Shown here piece by piece: positions 53,438 to 61,372 of a stretch of 64,000 nucleotides of DNA. Positions within the stretch are counted from its first letter, which is position 1. The number at the start of each line of letters is the position of its first letter. Location: the NCBI GenBank assembly GCA_022647575.1, contig JALCKY010000003.1, positions 311,902 through 375,901 of the forward strand, in the 5' to 3' direction. Origin of the DNA: Lachnospiraceae bacterium. Lineage in GTDB: Bacteria; Bacillota; Clostridia; Lachnospirales; Lachnospiraceae. The translations under genes were made by a program, and so were the position numbers. The notes beneath the pieces were generated by a model. It was not told where the DNA came from and ran no database searches. It saw only the letters and a list, made by a program, of their open reading frames with translations.

Positions 53438-54562
53438 TCAGTTGAATATTTCATGGTGCACGACCATGCTGCTGCGGTCGAGCGCCTTGAACGTATAGCC
53501 CTGTCCCTGGTAGAATTCAATGACCTGCGGCAGCGCGTCGATGGTGGACTGCTTGCCGACCGCATCATGCATCAGAAGAACGACATTCGTCAAATAAGCA
53601 TACTGGGTTGCATTTGCCACCGTCTGCTCCGCGGTCTCGTCGGAGCCGTCGCCGGAGCTGGCATTCCAGTCCCAGTACTGATAGCCCTTCTCCTGCACCT
53701 CCTGCGAAAGCTCGGTCATGATGCCCTCGCAGTAATGCTTCGAGACCTCATTTGACGAGCCGCCCGGGAACCGGATGAAGCACGGCACGTAGCCGATCTG
53801 CTGCTGCACGATCTGTCCGATCTCGTCAAGGTCGCTGAAAAATGCATCCGAAGATGTATAGACCGTCTGGTAATCGTGGCAGTAGCTGTGCAGCCCGATC
53901 GTATGTCCGCGGTCGTAGCATTCCTTGATCATGCTGAAATATTCCGGGTTCTGCGCCGTCTCGAAAAATGTTGCCTTCGCGCTGTAGCGTTCAAGAATAT
54001 CGAGCACCTGCGACGTGTACTGCGACGGTCCGTCGTCAAATGTCAGATAGACCGTTTTCACTCCGTTGTCATTGTAATTCCAGTTCGTATTGTTCGGGTC
54101 CACCGCAAATCCCTGCCGCACTTCCTCGGTAATCGGCGTCGGAGTCGGCGTGGGCGTTGCCAGTTCGGCTTCAACAAGCGGTGCTTCCGTCGGTGTCGCA
54201 ACCGGTATTTCCCCTACGTTCGGGGAAATGGCCCCGCTGTCGGCAGCGGAATCTGTCCCGCTGTTTCCCGATGCGGACGTCGTTCCTTCCAGGGTACCGG
54301 ACGTCCAGTCCGCCGTGCTTCCGGAAATGTCAGCCGACGAATTTCCCGACTGGTCTGCGGTGACCGCTCCGAATCCGGCCGATGCCGTTCCGGCTGCGGC
54401 GGTCTTCACCGCCGAGGTGCTGCTCTTTACGAGATTCACGGAAATCAGCGACAGGATAATCGCCGCAGCGGCAAAACAGAGACATAAAAGCAGAAGCCTC
54501 CTGCGAAGCTCCTTCTCCCTTGCCAGCTTTCTGGCACGCGCTCTCTTTTCCCATTTATCCAA
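53438..54562 (-). CDS. Membrane-anchored polysaccharide deacetylase
   Basis: 374 residues, starting from TTG at 54562 (AGGGGG 8 bases upstream). A basic N-terminus and one membrane helix (about 24-44, LLLLCLCFAAAAIILSLISV) precede a Ser/Thr/Ala-rich linker with (TP)n (about 50-145) and a C-terminal NodB domain: VYLTFDDGPS (about 169-178, metal Asp), HSYCHDYQ (His ligands, about 224-231), RFPGGSS. It removes acetyl groups from peptidoglycan or another surface glycan. Confidence 0.92.
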   Translation of the reverse strand: MDKWEKRARARKLAREKELRRRLLLLCLCFAAAAIILSLISVNLVKSSTSAVKTAAAGTASAGFGAVTADQSGNSSADISGSTADWTSGTLEGTTSASGNSGTDSAADSGAISPNVGEIPVATPTEAPLVEAELATPTPTPTPITEEVRQGFAVDPNNTNWNYNDNGVKTVYLTFDDGPSQYTSQVLDILERYSAKATFFETAQNPEYFSMIKECYDRGHTIGLHSYCHDYQTVYTSSDAFFSDLDEIGQIVQQQIGYVPCFIRFPGGSSNEVSKHYCEGIMTELSQEVQEKGYQYWDWNASSGDGSDETAEQTVANATQYAYLTNVVLLMHDAVGKQSTIDALPQVIEFYQGQGYTFKALDRSSMVVHHEIFN

Positions 54563-54642
54563 TTCAGTGCCCCCTGCAACTCCATTTATACTATAACGGA
54601 TTTCCGTGATTATTTCAATGAAAGGGGTCTAAAGAAACGGTT

Positions 54643-54666
54643 AAAAAAAGACGCCCTCAGGCGCCT
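54643..54666 (-). terminator. Terminator of the HAAS-domain gene
   Basis: Six-bp stem GGCGCC/GGCGTC, TGAG loop, then seven T on the reverse strand, 20 bases after the stop at 54686. Confidence 0.8.
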
Positions 54667-54685
54667 TCATTTCAGCAGTAAAATT

Positions 54686-55123
54686 TCAGTACCGCACTTC
54701 CGGCTGTGCCACGCTCCGGATCCCCACGACCATCAGTGCGAGGAGCCCTCCGAAGACGACCGGCATCATATTGTTGGAAAGTCCCGTCACCAGAACAAAG
54801 ATTCCGAAAATGAGACAGGCCATGGCGGCGATCATGAGCGCTTTCATCAGGGCATTCAGGAATATTCTGAGTCCCTTTCCGGAAAATGAAGCCGTCTTCC
54901 TTTTCTGCATATAAAACTGGTCTGCCATCGAGTCCGGCGACCCCAGTTCATTCAGGATATCCCGGACATCGCGGAGCGTCGGCTCCTCATTTCCGCAGTA
55001 ATCCTGCAGCATATTGTAAATCGTATCCGTCAGTTCCCTCCGGGCACTTTTTCTTTCCCAGAACGGAAGAAGATTCACCGTTGCTTCCGTGTAGCGCTGT
55101 ATTTTACGATCAACCGCTGTCAT
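54686..55123 (-). CDS. HAAS/DUF1700-like membrane protein
   Basis: 145 residues. The N-terminal half is the helical HAAS signalling domain (RKIQRYTEATVNLLPFWERK, then ILNELGSPDSMADQFYMQKR); two membrane helices follow (about 92-135). Such proteins usually partner a PadR-type regulator, but none is adjacent. GGAG site. Monocistronic, ends in a good terminator. Confidence 0.7.
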   Translation of the reverse strand: MTAVDRKIQRYTEATVNLLPFWERKSARRELTDTIYNMLQDYCGNEEPTLRDVRDILNELGSPDSMADQFYMQKRKTASFSGKGLRIFLNALMKALMIAAMACLIFGIFVLVTGLSNNMMPVVFGGLLALMVVGIRSVAQPEVRY

Positions 55124-55208
55124 GTATTTGCACTCCGAAATAAGGTTTTACTGTTTTATACACATTATATTCTATTTCATTATAATGTGTTCTGCACACT
55201 TGTCAATT

Positions 55209-55238
55209 ATAAAAATCGGTGCCGGTTTCCGGCACCGA
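55209..55238 (-). terminator. Terminator of the HicB-like gene
   Basis: Perfect CGGTGCC/GGCACCG stem with a 7-base loop, then ATTTTTATAATT on the reverse strand. A 29-bp palindrome lies just before it, in the 3' untranslated region. Confidence 0.8.
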
Positions 55239-55267
55239 AGAACCACGGGGACGGGGGTGGTGGTCCC
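55239..55267 (+). repeat. Dispersed 29-bp GC palindrome in the HicB 3' region
   Basis: Loop GGGGACGGGGGTG flanked by GAACCAC and GTGGT; the outermost arm bases differ from the consensus, so this copy is slightly degenerate. Confidence 0.8.
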
Positions 55268-55278
55268 TTCCTCAAATT

Positions 55279-55626
55279 TTACACTTCAATCAGATCTTTC
55301 TCAATTTTGCTGCTGATCGCTTCTTCTACATAGCGGTTCAATGATTCCTTCCTTGACATGGCCGCCATGGCTGCTTTTTTATGCATATCAGAAGGTATAC
55401 GAACATTAAAAGATCCTTTATAAGCCGTTTCAGGCTTTGTACCGGATTCTTTGCAATTTTCAAGATATAAATCTACTGAATGATGAAAATCTTTGATTAA
55501 TGACTTCACACTTGTTCCTTCGTAGGAAACAAGGGAGCGGATTCCAAGAACCTTGCCATGCAAAACCTGGTCTTCTTCAGAAAAATCCACACTTCCAATG
55601 TAACCTTTATATTCCATCGTATTCAT
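55279..55626 (-). CDS. HicB-family antitoxin-like protein, no toxin partner
   Basis: 115 residues. The N-terminal HicB fold (YKGYIGSVDFSEEDQVLHGK, then ISGLY-like LVSYEGTSVKSLIKDFHHSV) and a C-terminal ribbon-helix-helix DNA-binding part (FNVRIPSDMHKKAAMAAMSR, about 74-93). HicB normally neutralises the HicA RNase; no HicA frame exists on either side. The upstream 150 bases contain only a fragment (WNDEQDEWLF, BRO-like) and many stops. So this is an orphan antitoxin or regulator. Confidence 0.75.
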   Translation of the reverse strand: MNTMEYKGYIGSVDFSEEDQVLHGKVLGIRSLVSYEGTSVKSLIKDFHHSVDLYLENCKESGTKPETAYKGSFNVRIPSDMHKKAAMAAMSRKESLNRYVEEAISSKIEKDLIEV

Positions 55627-55720
55627 ATTAGATCATCACCTTTCAGCTTTTCGATCATATTTATAGAAAAAAGCCATTCATCTTGTTCGTCATTCCATGC
55701 TATACATATTTATAAATTGC
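55627..55720 (-). pseudogene. Fragment resembling a BRO-type protein
   Basis: About 30 codons read CIAWNDEQDEWLFSINMIEK, then LKGDDLI and a stop just before the HicB start. WNDEQ-DEW-FS recalls the start of BRO-N domains (phage/DNA-damage proteins). Too short for certainty; regarded as a remnant. Confidence 0.25.
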
Positions 55721-55780
55721 TATCAACTTATTCAACGCCTTTGGTGTATGGATCATGGAAATGAATCAATAAAATATTTC

Positions 55781-56071
55781 TTATTTCATTGACTGATGTT
55801 CAAATTTTACTTTCAAGATCATCCCCATACCTGATGCAAGACGCTGCAGCGTATGGATAGATGGGTTTGCATTTCCATGTTCAATTTTACTGATATCTCC
55901 CTGTGCAATTCCGGTGCGTACTGAAAGTTCCTTCTGCGTTAATCCGGATTTCTTCCTTGCATCAATAAGCGCCTGAATAACTGTGTGCCCTGGCTGCAGT
56001 TTTGTGTACTCTGTTTCAAATTCCGGATCCTGAAGCTGTTCCTCCAAAAAATCATTAAATTTGTTACTCAT
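55781..56071 (-). CDS. XRE-family antitoxin (HigA-like)
   Basis: 96 residues. HTH_3 domain: KKSGLTQKELSVRTGIAQGD (about 39-58), then ISKIEHGNANPSIHTLQRLA. The N-terminal part FLEEQLQDPEFETEYTKLQP and this HTH are typical of antitoxins paired with RelE/Gp49 toxins. Its start overlaps (ATGA) a 21-codon frame whose end resembles a toxin C-terminus; the rest of the toxin is missing. GAGGAG site is shared. Confidence 0.85.
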   Translation of the reverse strand: MSNKFNDFLEEQLQDPEFETEYTKLQPGHTVIQALIDARKKSGLTQKELSVRTGIAQGDISKIEHGNANPSIHTLQRLASGMGMILKVKFEHQSMK

Positions 56072-56133
56072 AGCATTTCTCCTCTGCGCAAATAATCTTC
56101 ACGAAACTTCTTCAAATCCTCAAATTTCTGCAT
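56068..56133 (-). pseudogene. 21-codon remnant of a RelE/Gp49-type toxin
   Basis: MQKFEDLKKFREDYLRRGEM then Leu and stop, overlapping the XRE ATG by four bases. The end FREDYLRRG is like the C-terminus of RelE/Gp49 toxins encoded before such antitoxins. It begins right after a strong promoter and GAGGAG, so it is still translated; whether it is a remnant or a small peptide cannot be told. Confidence 0.4.
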
Positions 56134-56138
56134 AAGTC

Positions 56139-56176
56139 TCCTCACTAATAATATAGGATATATACTATTCTGTCAA
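56139..56176 (-). promoter_or_regulatory. Promoter of the antitoxin operon
   Basis: On the reverse strand TTGACA, 17 bases, TATTAT, the best consensus promoter in the window. Internal ATAGTATATATCCTATATTA is partly palindromic, as expected for an XRE operator. Confidence 0.75.
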
Positions 56177-56179
56177 CTC

Positions 56180-56302
56180 TCATTCCAGATGTTTCATCCC
56201 ATACCATTCCGTCATAAAGTTACTCTCCGCACCTGCTTTTACGATACTTCCTCCCCCTGCTGCGGTCAATATAACGTTCTTATGCATTTTCTGCCCGTGC
56301 AT
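56180..56302 (-). other. Unassigned 40-codon frame
   Basis: A frame MHGQKMHKNVILTAAGGGSI, then VKAGAESNFMTEWYGMKHLE ends 4 bases before the antitoxin promoter. It has Gly-rich protein-like composition but only a weak GGA site and no family match I can name; possibly a fragment of a larger oxidoreductase-type gene. Confidence 0.2.
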
Positions 56303-56314
56303 TTTCTGTCCATC

Positions 56315-56366
56315 AAAAAATCCTTACCTCTGTGCCGCCCGGCACATCCGTAAGGATTTTATTTTC
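56315..56366. terminator. Strong bidirectional terminator
   Basis: AAAATCCTTAC/GTAAGGATTTT outer stem with an inner TGTGCCG/CGGCACA stem and T/A runs on both sides. It separates the surface-protein gene (stop at 56425) from the toxin-antitoxin remnants. Confidence 0.85.
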
Positions 56367-56424
56367 CCGTATCATCCTATTAGTACTTTTTGACTTTTGA
56401 CACTTGCATCATTATATTTCTTCT

Positions 56425-57867
56425 TTATTTCTTGTCCTTGTTTTCCAGATCATCATAGCTGATCTCATTGCAGATATCCTGCATTTCCTTCTCACGTCTC
56501 CTGGCATTCAGATAATAGAGAAGGCATCCCGCGGCTGCTGCCGCACCGAAGATCCAGAAAATGAGACTGACATTGACTTTTCCCGCATTATCTTCCCCGC
56601 TGGCAAGCGGAACCGATTCATCATTGTCTACGGTCGTCAGCGTATAGCTTTCATCCGCAGCATCATTGCCATTTACTGTTGTTACCGTAGCGGAAACTGC
56701 GTTCGAATCTGTCGCGGAACCCGAGGCTGTGGAAGATGTGCCGGATGCCGACGACGTGCCGGAATTAGTTCCGGAAGTGCTGCCGGAAACCGTCGCGGCG
56801 GACGATGCCGTCGAAGAAGAATTTGAAGCCGCTGATGAAGACGTGCCCGTACCAGAAGCTGAACCTGAAGCAGAACCCGAAGCTGTTCCAGATGCCGTTC
56901 CGGATGCTGAACCGGATGCCGAACCCGTTCCGGAATTGGACGTTCCGTTTCCGGATTCATTTTCATCATTATTGTCATTATCCGAAGCAGGAGCCGCGGC
57001 CGGTGCATTGACCGTCAGGGTTCCGTTCACCACGGAAATGCTGTAGTCGCCTGTGACATCCCTGCTGCCGTTTCGAATCGTGTATGAAGCAGCCGTGTTT
57101 TCGCTGCTGCCCGCCTCGGTCTGCGCGCCGGAAATGACCGCTGAAAGCGTATCTCCGTTTACAAGTCCGCTGACGGAATAATCTGAGTTGGAAAGCGGCG
57201 CGCCGTCATAAGTCTTGGACGCACTGCTGACGGAAATGACCACCGGTGCCGGTGAAACCGAAAGCGTTCCGCTGACAAGATTGACGCTGTAGTTGCCGGG
57301 AGCCGTTCCTTCGGCAAATGTATAGGAAGTCACGACATTTGCCGCATTTCCGGCATCCGTCTGACTGCCCTCGACCACGATGGAAGCTAAGCCGTCATTT
57401 CCCGCAAGACCGGAAACTGTATAAGATGAATCCGTAAGAGGCGTGCCGTCATAAACCTTGGAGGCACTTGCCGCCGTAACCGTCACGGCTGACGGGCTGA
57501 CCATCAGCGCGCCGGTCGTATAAGTGATCGTATACTGGGAAGTGACATCCGTTCCGTTGTTCAGGATCACGGCGTTGCTCACGGTATTGACTCCGATGCC
57601 GGCATCTGTCCGGCTGCCGGAAACGTCCGCGCTGACCAGCTCATCGCCGGTCGCAAGCTGTCCGAACGTCAGGCTGTATCCGGAAGCGGTAAGAGGCGTG
57701 CCGTCATAAGCTTTCCCGGCACTCTCTGCTGCAATCGTTATGTTCGAACGCAGATTCTGGTTCTGAATATCATCCGCACTGACAAGGACCGTACCGGCGA
57801 ACAGGGACGTAAGCACCATGCTCAACGTCACCACCACTGCCGCCAAAACTCTGCCTGATTTCCTCAT
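56425..57867 (-). CDS. Surface protein with MBG-type repeats and SVPLA membrane module
   Basis: 480 residues from the ATG at 57867 (GGAAAGG upstream). Signal peptide (about 1-30), then three tandem about 80-residue MBG-like domains each starting SASKVYDGTPLT or similar (AGKAYDGTPLTAS, ASKVYDGTPLTDS, ASKTYDGAPLSNS), a long Gly/Ser/Thr low-complexity stalk (about 300-385), and a C-terminal module: SYTLTTVDNDESVPLASGED, one membrane helix (FWIFGAAAAAGCLLYYL) and a basic/acidic cytosolic tail. No LPXTG. The same end occurs in the protein split by the insertion sequence (59916). Likely an adhesin stalked from the membrane. Confidence 0.85.
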   Translation of the reverse strand: MRKSGRVLAAVVVTLSMVLTSLFAGTVLVSADDIQNQNLRSNITIAAESAGKAYDGTPLTASGYSLTFGQLATGDELVSADVSGSRTDAGIGVNTVSNAVILNNGTDVTSQYTITYTTGALMVSPSAVTVTAASASKVYDGTPLTDSSYTVSGLAGNDGLASIVVEGSQTDAGNAANVVTSYTFAEGTAPGNYSVNLVSGTLSVSPAPVVISVSSASKTYDGAPLSNSDYSVSGLVNGDTLSAVISGAQTEAGSSENTAASYTIRNGSRDVTGDYSISVVNGTLTVNAPAAAPASDNDNNDENESGNGTSNSGTGSASGSASGTASGTASGSASGSASGTGTSSSAASNSSSTASSAATVSGSTSGTNSGTSSASGTSSTASGSATDSNAVSATVTTVNGNDAADESYTLTTVDNDESVPLASGEDNAGKVNVSLIFWIFGAAAAAGCLLYYLNARRREKEMQDICNEISYDDLENKDKK

Positions 57868-57917
57868 GTCCGAATACCTTTCCGTCTGCATTTCTTAATC
57901 GTTTAAGCCGCTTTTAC

Positions 57918-57964
57918 GAAAAATAAAAAAAGGTCTTCCGATCATGTAACCTTTTTTTATTTCC
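57918..57964. terminator. AT-rich hairpin upstream of the MBG surface gene
   Basis: A 14-bp A/T-rich inverted repeat (ATAAAAAAAGGT and ACCTTTTTTTAT at its core) with T runs on both strands. It may terminate upstream transcription or attenuate the surface gene. Confidence 0.55.
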
Positions 57965-57966
57965 TA

Positions 57967-57976
57967 CATTATATAA
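57967..57976. repeat. Target-site duplication of the IS4-family element, left
   Basis: CATTATATAA, identical to the copy at 59570-59579. Confidence 0.9.
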
Positions 57977-59569
57977 CAATGTCATTTAGATAAGCATTTC
58001 GTCTGTTAGGAAAGGTATCTCACAGGTTACAAGCCTCTGAAAAATCTGTTTAGTTAAGAAAAGGCATGTGAAAACGGTTGAGATTTTGAATCAGGAAAAC
58101 AAATCTGACGGTTTCAAAAATATATTGGCGTATGTCAAATAGACAGATTGCAAATCTGCCTAAAAAGGAAGTATAATGGTAAACGAGATTTAAGCCGCTC
58201 GATACATGAAATCCCTATTTCTCTTTGGTCGGAGGTTGATAGGATATTTACGGTTGCATCTGACTGGTGTCAGATGATTTTGTATGAGAAGCATGGTCTT
58301 TATTTCGTCACTGCCCTGTTTTAGATATGCTCTGCATATGTTGACTGCAGTGGCGAAATTTATTTTATACGTATGTTTCGTGTTGTCCCTTGTTTTTACT
58401 ACAGCATGAGCGATTACAAGTTCGCAGAAGTTATAAAGTATCATGCGCGCATTGATTTCTTGAAGAATTCCGTCATACTTGCTACTGTGCCAGTTGACGA
58501 GACCAATCGTATATTTCAGTTCCCGAAAACTGTTTCCACGCTCCATCTCATTCTGTAAAGCTTTTTAATCTCTTCCAAAGGAAATTCTTCTTCTGATAGA
58601 TTGGTTGCAATACAAATGTAAGTTCCATTATCAAGAAGAATACGAACAATGCGAAATTCAATAGCAAAATAAGTAACAACCATCATCAAAGAAATCAAAA
58701 TCGGTAATCGGCTGAAGAATGGTATACGTATTCGGATTTTCGAGTGTTTCCTTCGTATGTCGTCTGGTAAGCGTAGTTCTTATATAGGTATCAAACTCAC
58801 TGTCAGGAAGACTGTAAGTGGAAAGGATGCCATTACTGTTGATGTCCTTCATACGGATAACAAATTTCATATCTTTTTGAATAAGGTGAGCAAAGACATT
58901 GAAGCTTTCATATCCCCGATCTGCCATTAAAATAGCTGGTACAGGATCGGAGTAACGGTCAATCATGGAATTTAGTGCAGCACGTTCATGAAGCTTCTTT
59001 TTGCCCTGAACCAGAAATCACAGTATGTATGGTAGTGATATCATAAAGTGCATTGACGTGAATTGCATTGTAACCTTTTTCACCTTCATGGATAAAAGTT
59101 CTTTCATCCTCTGGGTTGCGTGCTATGTTGACATCAGAACCATCGCATGCTAAAGGCGATAGCCGCAATAGAGCTGATCAGACAGTTCCCTGCACTGTTC
59201 CACAAATATATGGAACAGGAAATTCCATCCTTCTGGTTGAAGTTTGAATCGCTGCTGTGTAAAAGCAGATTTTGTAGGAGCTGAAAGAGAATGTTCGAAG
59301 AAATCCAATTTCATTTGAAACAGACTTACTCTGCATTTGAAGCATCTGAATATAATCATGGAAAGAGATACGATTTCTTGTCAACAGAACTGAATCTCAT
59401 CAAGGTCTGCAATACAGTTGTCGAGGGTCTATCATTTGAGCCATATGAAAAATGTTTATAATCAAGGCTCGCGCAACGGGTCAACTATTTTCGAACGAAA
59501 AAAAACAGTGGCTCTCTCTGAAAGAAAACCACTGGATTTTAATTTGAAATTTTAACTAAATGACATTGC
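57977..59569 (-). mobile_element. IS4-family (IS231-like) insertion sequence, decayed
   Basis: 1593 bp. Terminal inverted repeats CAATGTCATTTAG[A/T]TAA at both ends, and a 10-bp target duplication CATTATATAA at 57967-57976 and 59570-59579. IS231-group elements make 10-12 bp duplications, which fits. The transposase frame on the reverse strand is broken. Inserted between the MBG surface gene and the small-membrane-protein gene. Confidence 0.9.
58190..59384 (-). pseudogene. IS4-family transposase, multiple frameshifts
   Basis: Fragments in three frames make up a DDE transposase. The DDE Asp is in SPLACDGSDVNIAR and LMADRGYESFNVFAH (first fragments), then TNLSEEEFPLEEIKKLYRMR, and YxxRW-type REL...ELKYTIGLVNWHSSK with the catalytic Glu in the E-box region (WSVETVFGN|SFRELKYTIG). 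At least three frame breaks (near 58530, 58680 and 58975). Non-functional. Confidence 0.8.
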
Positions 59570-59579
59570 ATTATATAAG
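59570..59579. repeat. Target-site duplication of the IS4-family element, right
   Basis: CATTATATAA, identical to 57967-57976. Confidence 0.9.
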
Positions 59580-59649
59580 ACGGCGGGAAATGAAGAAAAC
59601 ATTAACTGAATAAAATTTTCAAAAATCCGAAAAATTTTTTACCATTTTC

Positions 59650-59692
59650 CGCACAAAACGGGCGGTGTCCGGATAGCCCGGATTCCGCCCGC
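59650..59692 (-). terminator. Terminator after the small membrane protein gene
   Basis: CGGGCGG and CCGCCCG arms with an inner CCGG pairing, then TTTTG on the reverse strand, 22 bases after the stop at 59714. Confidence 0.7.
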
Positions 59693-59713
59693 CAAATGCC
59701 TTGTGCAGCAGCT

Positions 59714-59926
59714 TCATTTCGTGTCGAATTGCTTGATTTTGTCCGCAGAAGCTTCCCTGACATCCGCGTATTTGTCCGCCAGTTCGTTCTCCAGCTCGCT
59801 CTCGCGCTTCTTCTGGATCGAGTGATGGACGACAAAGATCACGATCACGGCAATCAGAACAATCAGCGCCGGCAGGTCCCACGGGCAGATTCCCAGGTAT
59901 GAATGAGATAACAGGTTATACAGCAT
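59714..59926 (-). CDS. Small coiled-coil membrane protein (paralogue 1)
   Basis: 70 residues from the ATG at 59926 (GGAGG 8 bases upstream). One membrane helix (about 18-36, LPALIVLIAVIVIFVV) then a charged amphipathic tail HHSIQKKRESELENELADKY, then ADVREASADKIKQFDTK. It overlaps the end of the split surface protein (stop at 59916) by 11 bases, so was coupled to it. A closely similar protein starts beyond the right edge (63869). No known family recognised; the pairing suggests a partner of the surface protein, for example an anchor or export accessory. Confidence 0.7.
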   Translation of the reverse strand: MLYNLLSHSYLGICPWDLPALIVLIAVIVIFVVHHSIQKKRESELENELADKYADVREASADKIKQFDTK

Positions 59927-60439
59927 TTTCGTATCCTCCTTCGTTGATTTCTTCAAGTTTCATTTCCTCGTCCGCAATTTCCCTGCGAAGTTCATGGATT
60001 CTTGCCTGATGCTTTTTCGTGCTGCGAATGTAGAAAATTTCCGTTACCAGAGCCGCCAGGAGAAGCAGGAAATGAAGAATGCAGCATTTGTGTTCCGTGT
60101 TCTCTGCTCCATTTGCAAGCGGTACCGACTCACTATCGAGAGCGATCAGAGTATAAGATCCTGCATTCTCTGTGCTGTCTTTTGCCATAACGGATCCGGA
60201 TGCAATGCTCAGGGTATCCGCTGCATTTGCCTCTGCTGCCAGGATCGTGTCTGCAGTAAATGTATCTGCTGAAGATGTACTGTCAGTCGTACTCGTGCGG
60301 TGCTTGTCGTATCCGTGCTTTCTCGTTGTATCTGTGCTGCTTGTCGTATCTGTGCTGCTCGTTGTATCCGTACTGCTTGTTGTATCGACAGTAGCTGCGG
60401 TTGATGTCGTATCCGGTTGTTCCGGAAGTTGTATCCGAC

Positions 60440-60900
60440 AGTTGAAGATGTTGAATCTGTTGTCGACGGTCGTTGAATCTGTTGTTGACGGAGTTGAATC
60501 TGTTGTTGAAGATGTGGAATCCGTCGTCGTGCCCGTACCGGTTGTATCCGTTGTATCCGTCGTTCCCGTTGTATCCGTTGTCGTGCCCGTACCGGTTGTA
60601 TCCGTTGTACCAGTCGTATCCGTCGTCGTTCCCGTACCAGTTGTATCCGTTGTACCAGTCGTATCCGTTGTATCCTGTTGTATCAGTCGTATCCGTCGTC
60701 GTTCCCGTGCCGGTTGTATCCGTCGTACCAGTCGTATCCGTCGTTGTGCCCGTACCGGTTGTATCCGTTGTATCAGTCGTACCTGTCGTATCCGTTGTCG
60801 TGCCCGTACCGGTGGTATCCGTCGTATCCGTCGTTGTGCCCGTACCAGTGGTATCTGTGGTATCTGTTGTATCTGTAGTATCCGTTGTCCCCGTACCTGG
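60440..60900 (-). repeat. Degenerate 6-12 bp tandem repeat coding for Thr/Asp stalk
   Basis: About 450 bases of imperfect GGTACAACGGATACGAC-type units encode (Asp/Gly-Thr-Thr)n. The repeat is prone to slippage; the frame changes within it near 60674. Confidence 0.8.
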
Positions 60901-60952
60901 GTCTGTTGTCGTCGGAGTCGTCGGATCCGTCGGGTTTGTCGGGTCCGTCGTC

Positions 60953-60981
60953 GGAACCACTACCCCCGTCCCCGTGGTTCC
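60953..60981 (-). repeat. Dispersed 29-bp GC palindrome, in frame in the surface gene
   Basis: Reverse orientation; its complement is identical to the copy at 48066-48094. Encodes TTGTGVVVP between the beta domain and the Thr/Asp stalk. Confidence 0.9.
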
Positions 60982-61372
60982 AACTTCCTGATACGTCCAG
61001 CTTCCGGTAATTGCCACATCCGCGGAAGCAACCGTGCCGCCGTTCGGATCATTCCATCCGGAAAATGTCCACGTTCCGGTGATCTTTCCGTCCGCATCCG
61101 TCACATTGACGGTATATCCCTGTGTATAAGTCGTATCAACGGTATAGCTTCCGCCGCTGACCAGGCTTACCGATGCCGGCAGCGTCACGCCGTCCGGTGC
61201 ATCTGTTCCCCAATCATAGGACACGCTGTAAGTCTGCTTAAAATACAGCTTCAGGACAAGGCTTCCGTCCGCAGCCACGGTTCCTTCGTAGTGTCATGTT
61301 TAGCGTGTATAAAACACGTATAAACCTTTATTTTTAGGGATCTGCACAAAAAAAGAGCAATACCCCCTGTCT

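Larger units (their letters stand above)
59916..61287 (-). pseudogene. C-terminal part of an IS-split surface protein
   Basis: From the insertion junction the frame reads EGTVAADGSLVLKLYFKQ, a beta-rich domain (MucBP-like, TYSVSYDWGTDAPDGVTL), then a stalk of Asp-Thr-Thr repeats (TDTTDTTGTGTTTDTT). Near 60672-60676 one extra base breaks the repeat; downstream codons continue in the next frame to SYTLIALDSESVPLANGAEN, one membrane helix (LHFLLLLAALVTEIFYI) and a basic tail (stop at 59916). Thus SVPLA module as in 56425. A 29-bp palindrome is in frame at 60953-60981 (TTGTGVVVP). The N-terminus is at 63151-63666. Confidence 0.75.

Noticed and set aside
56666-57046. Forward acidic frame opposite the MBG surface gene
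   Set aside because: Mirror of the Ser/Gly/Thr stalk; no ribosome binding site.
60440-60900. Dense short repeats that could suggest a CRISPR array
   Set aside because: Units are 6-12 bp, imperfect, with no unique spacers and no cas genes; they encode a Thr/Asp stalk in frame.
60473-61323. Long forward frames made of Val/Tyr/Pro/Cys repeats (about 60473-60991 and 60172-61323)
   Set aside because: They are complement shadows of the Thr/Asp repeat; no start site and low-complexity composition.
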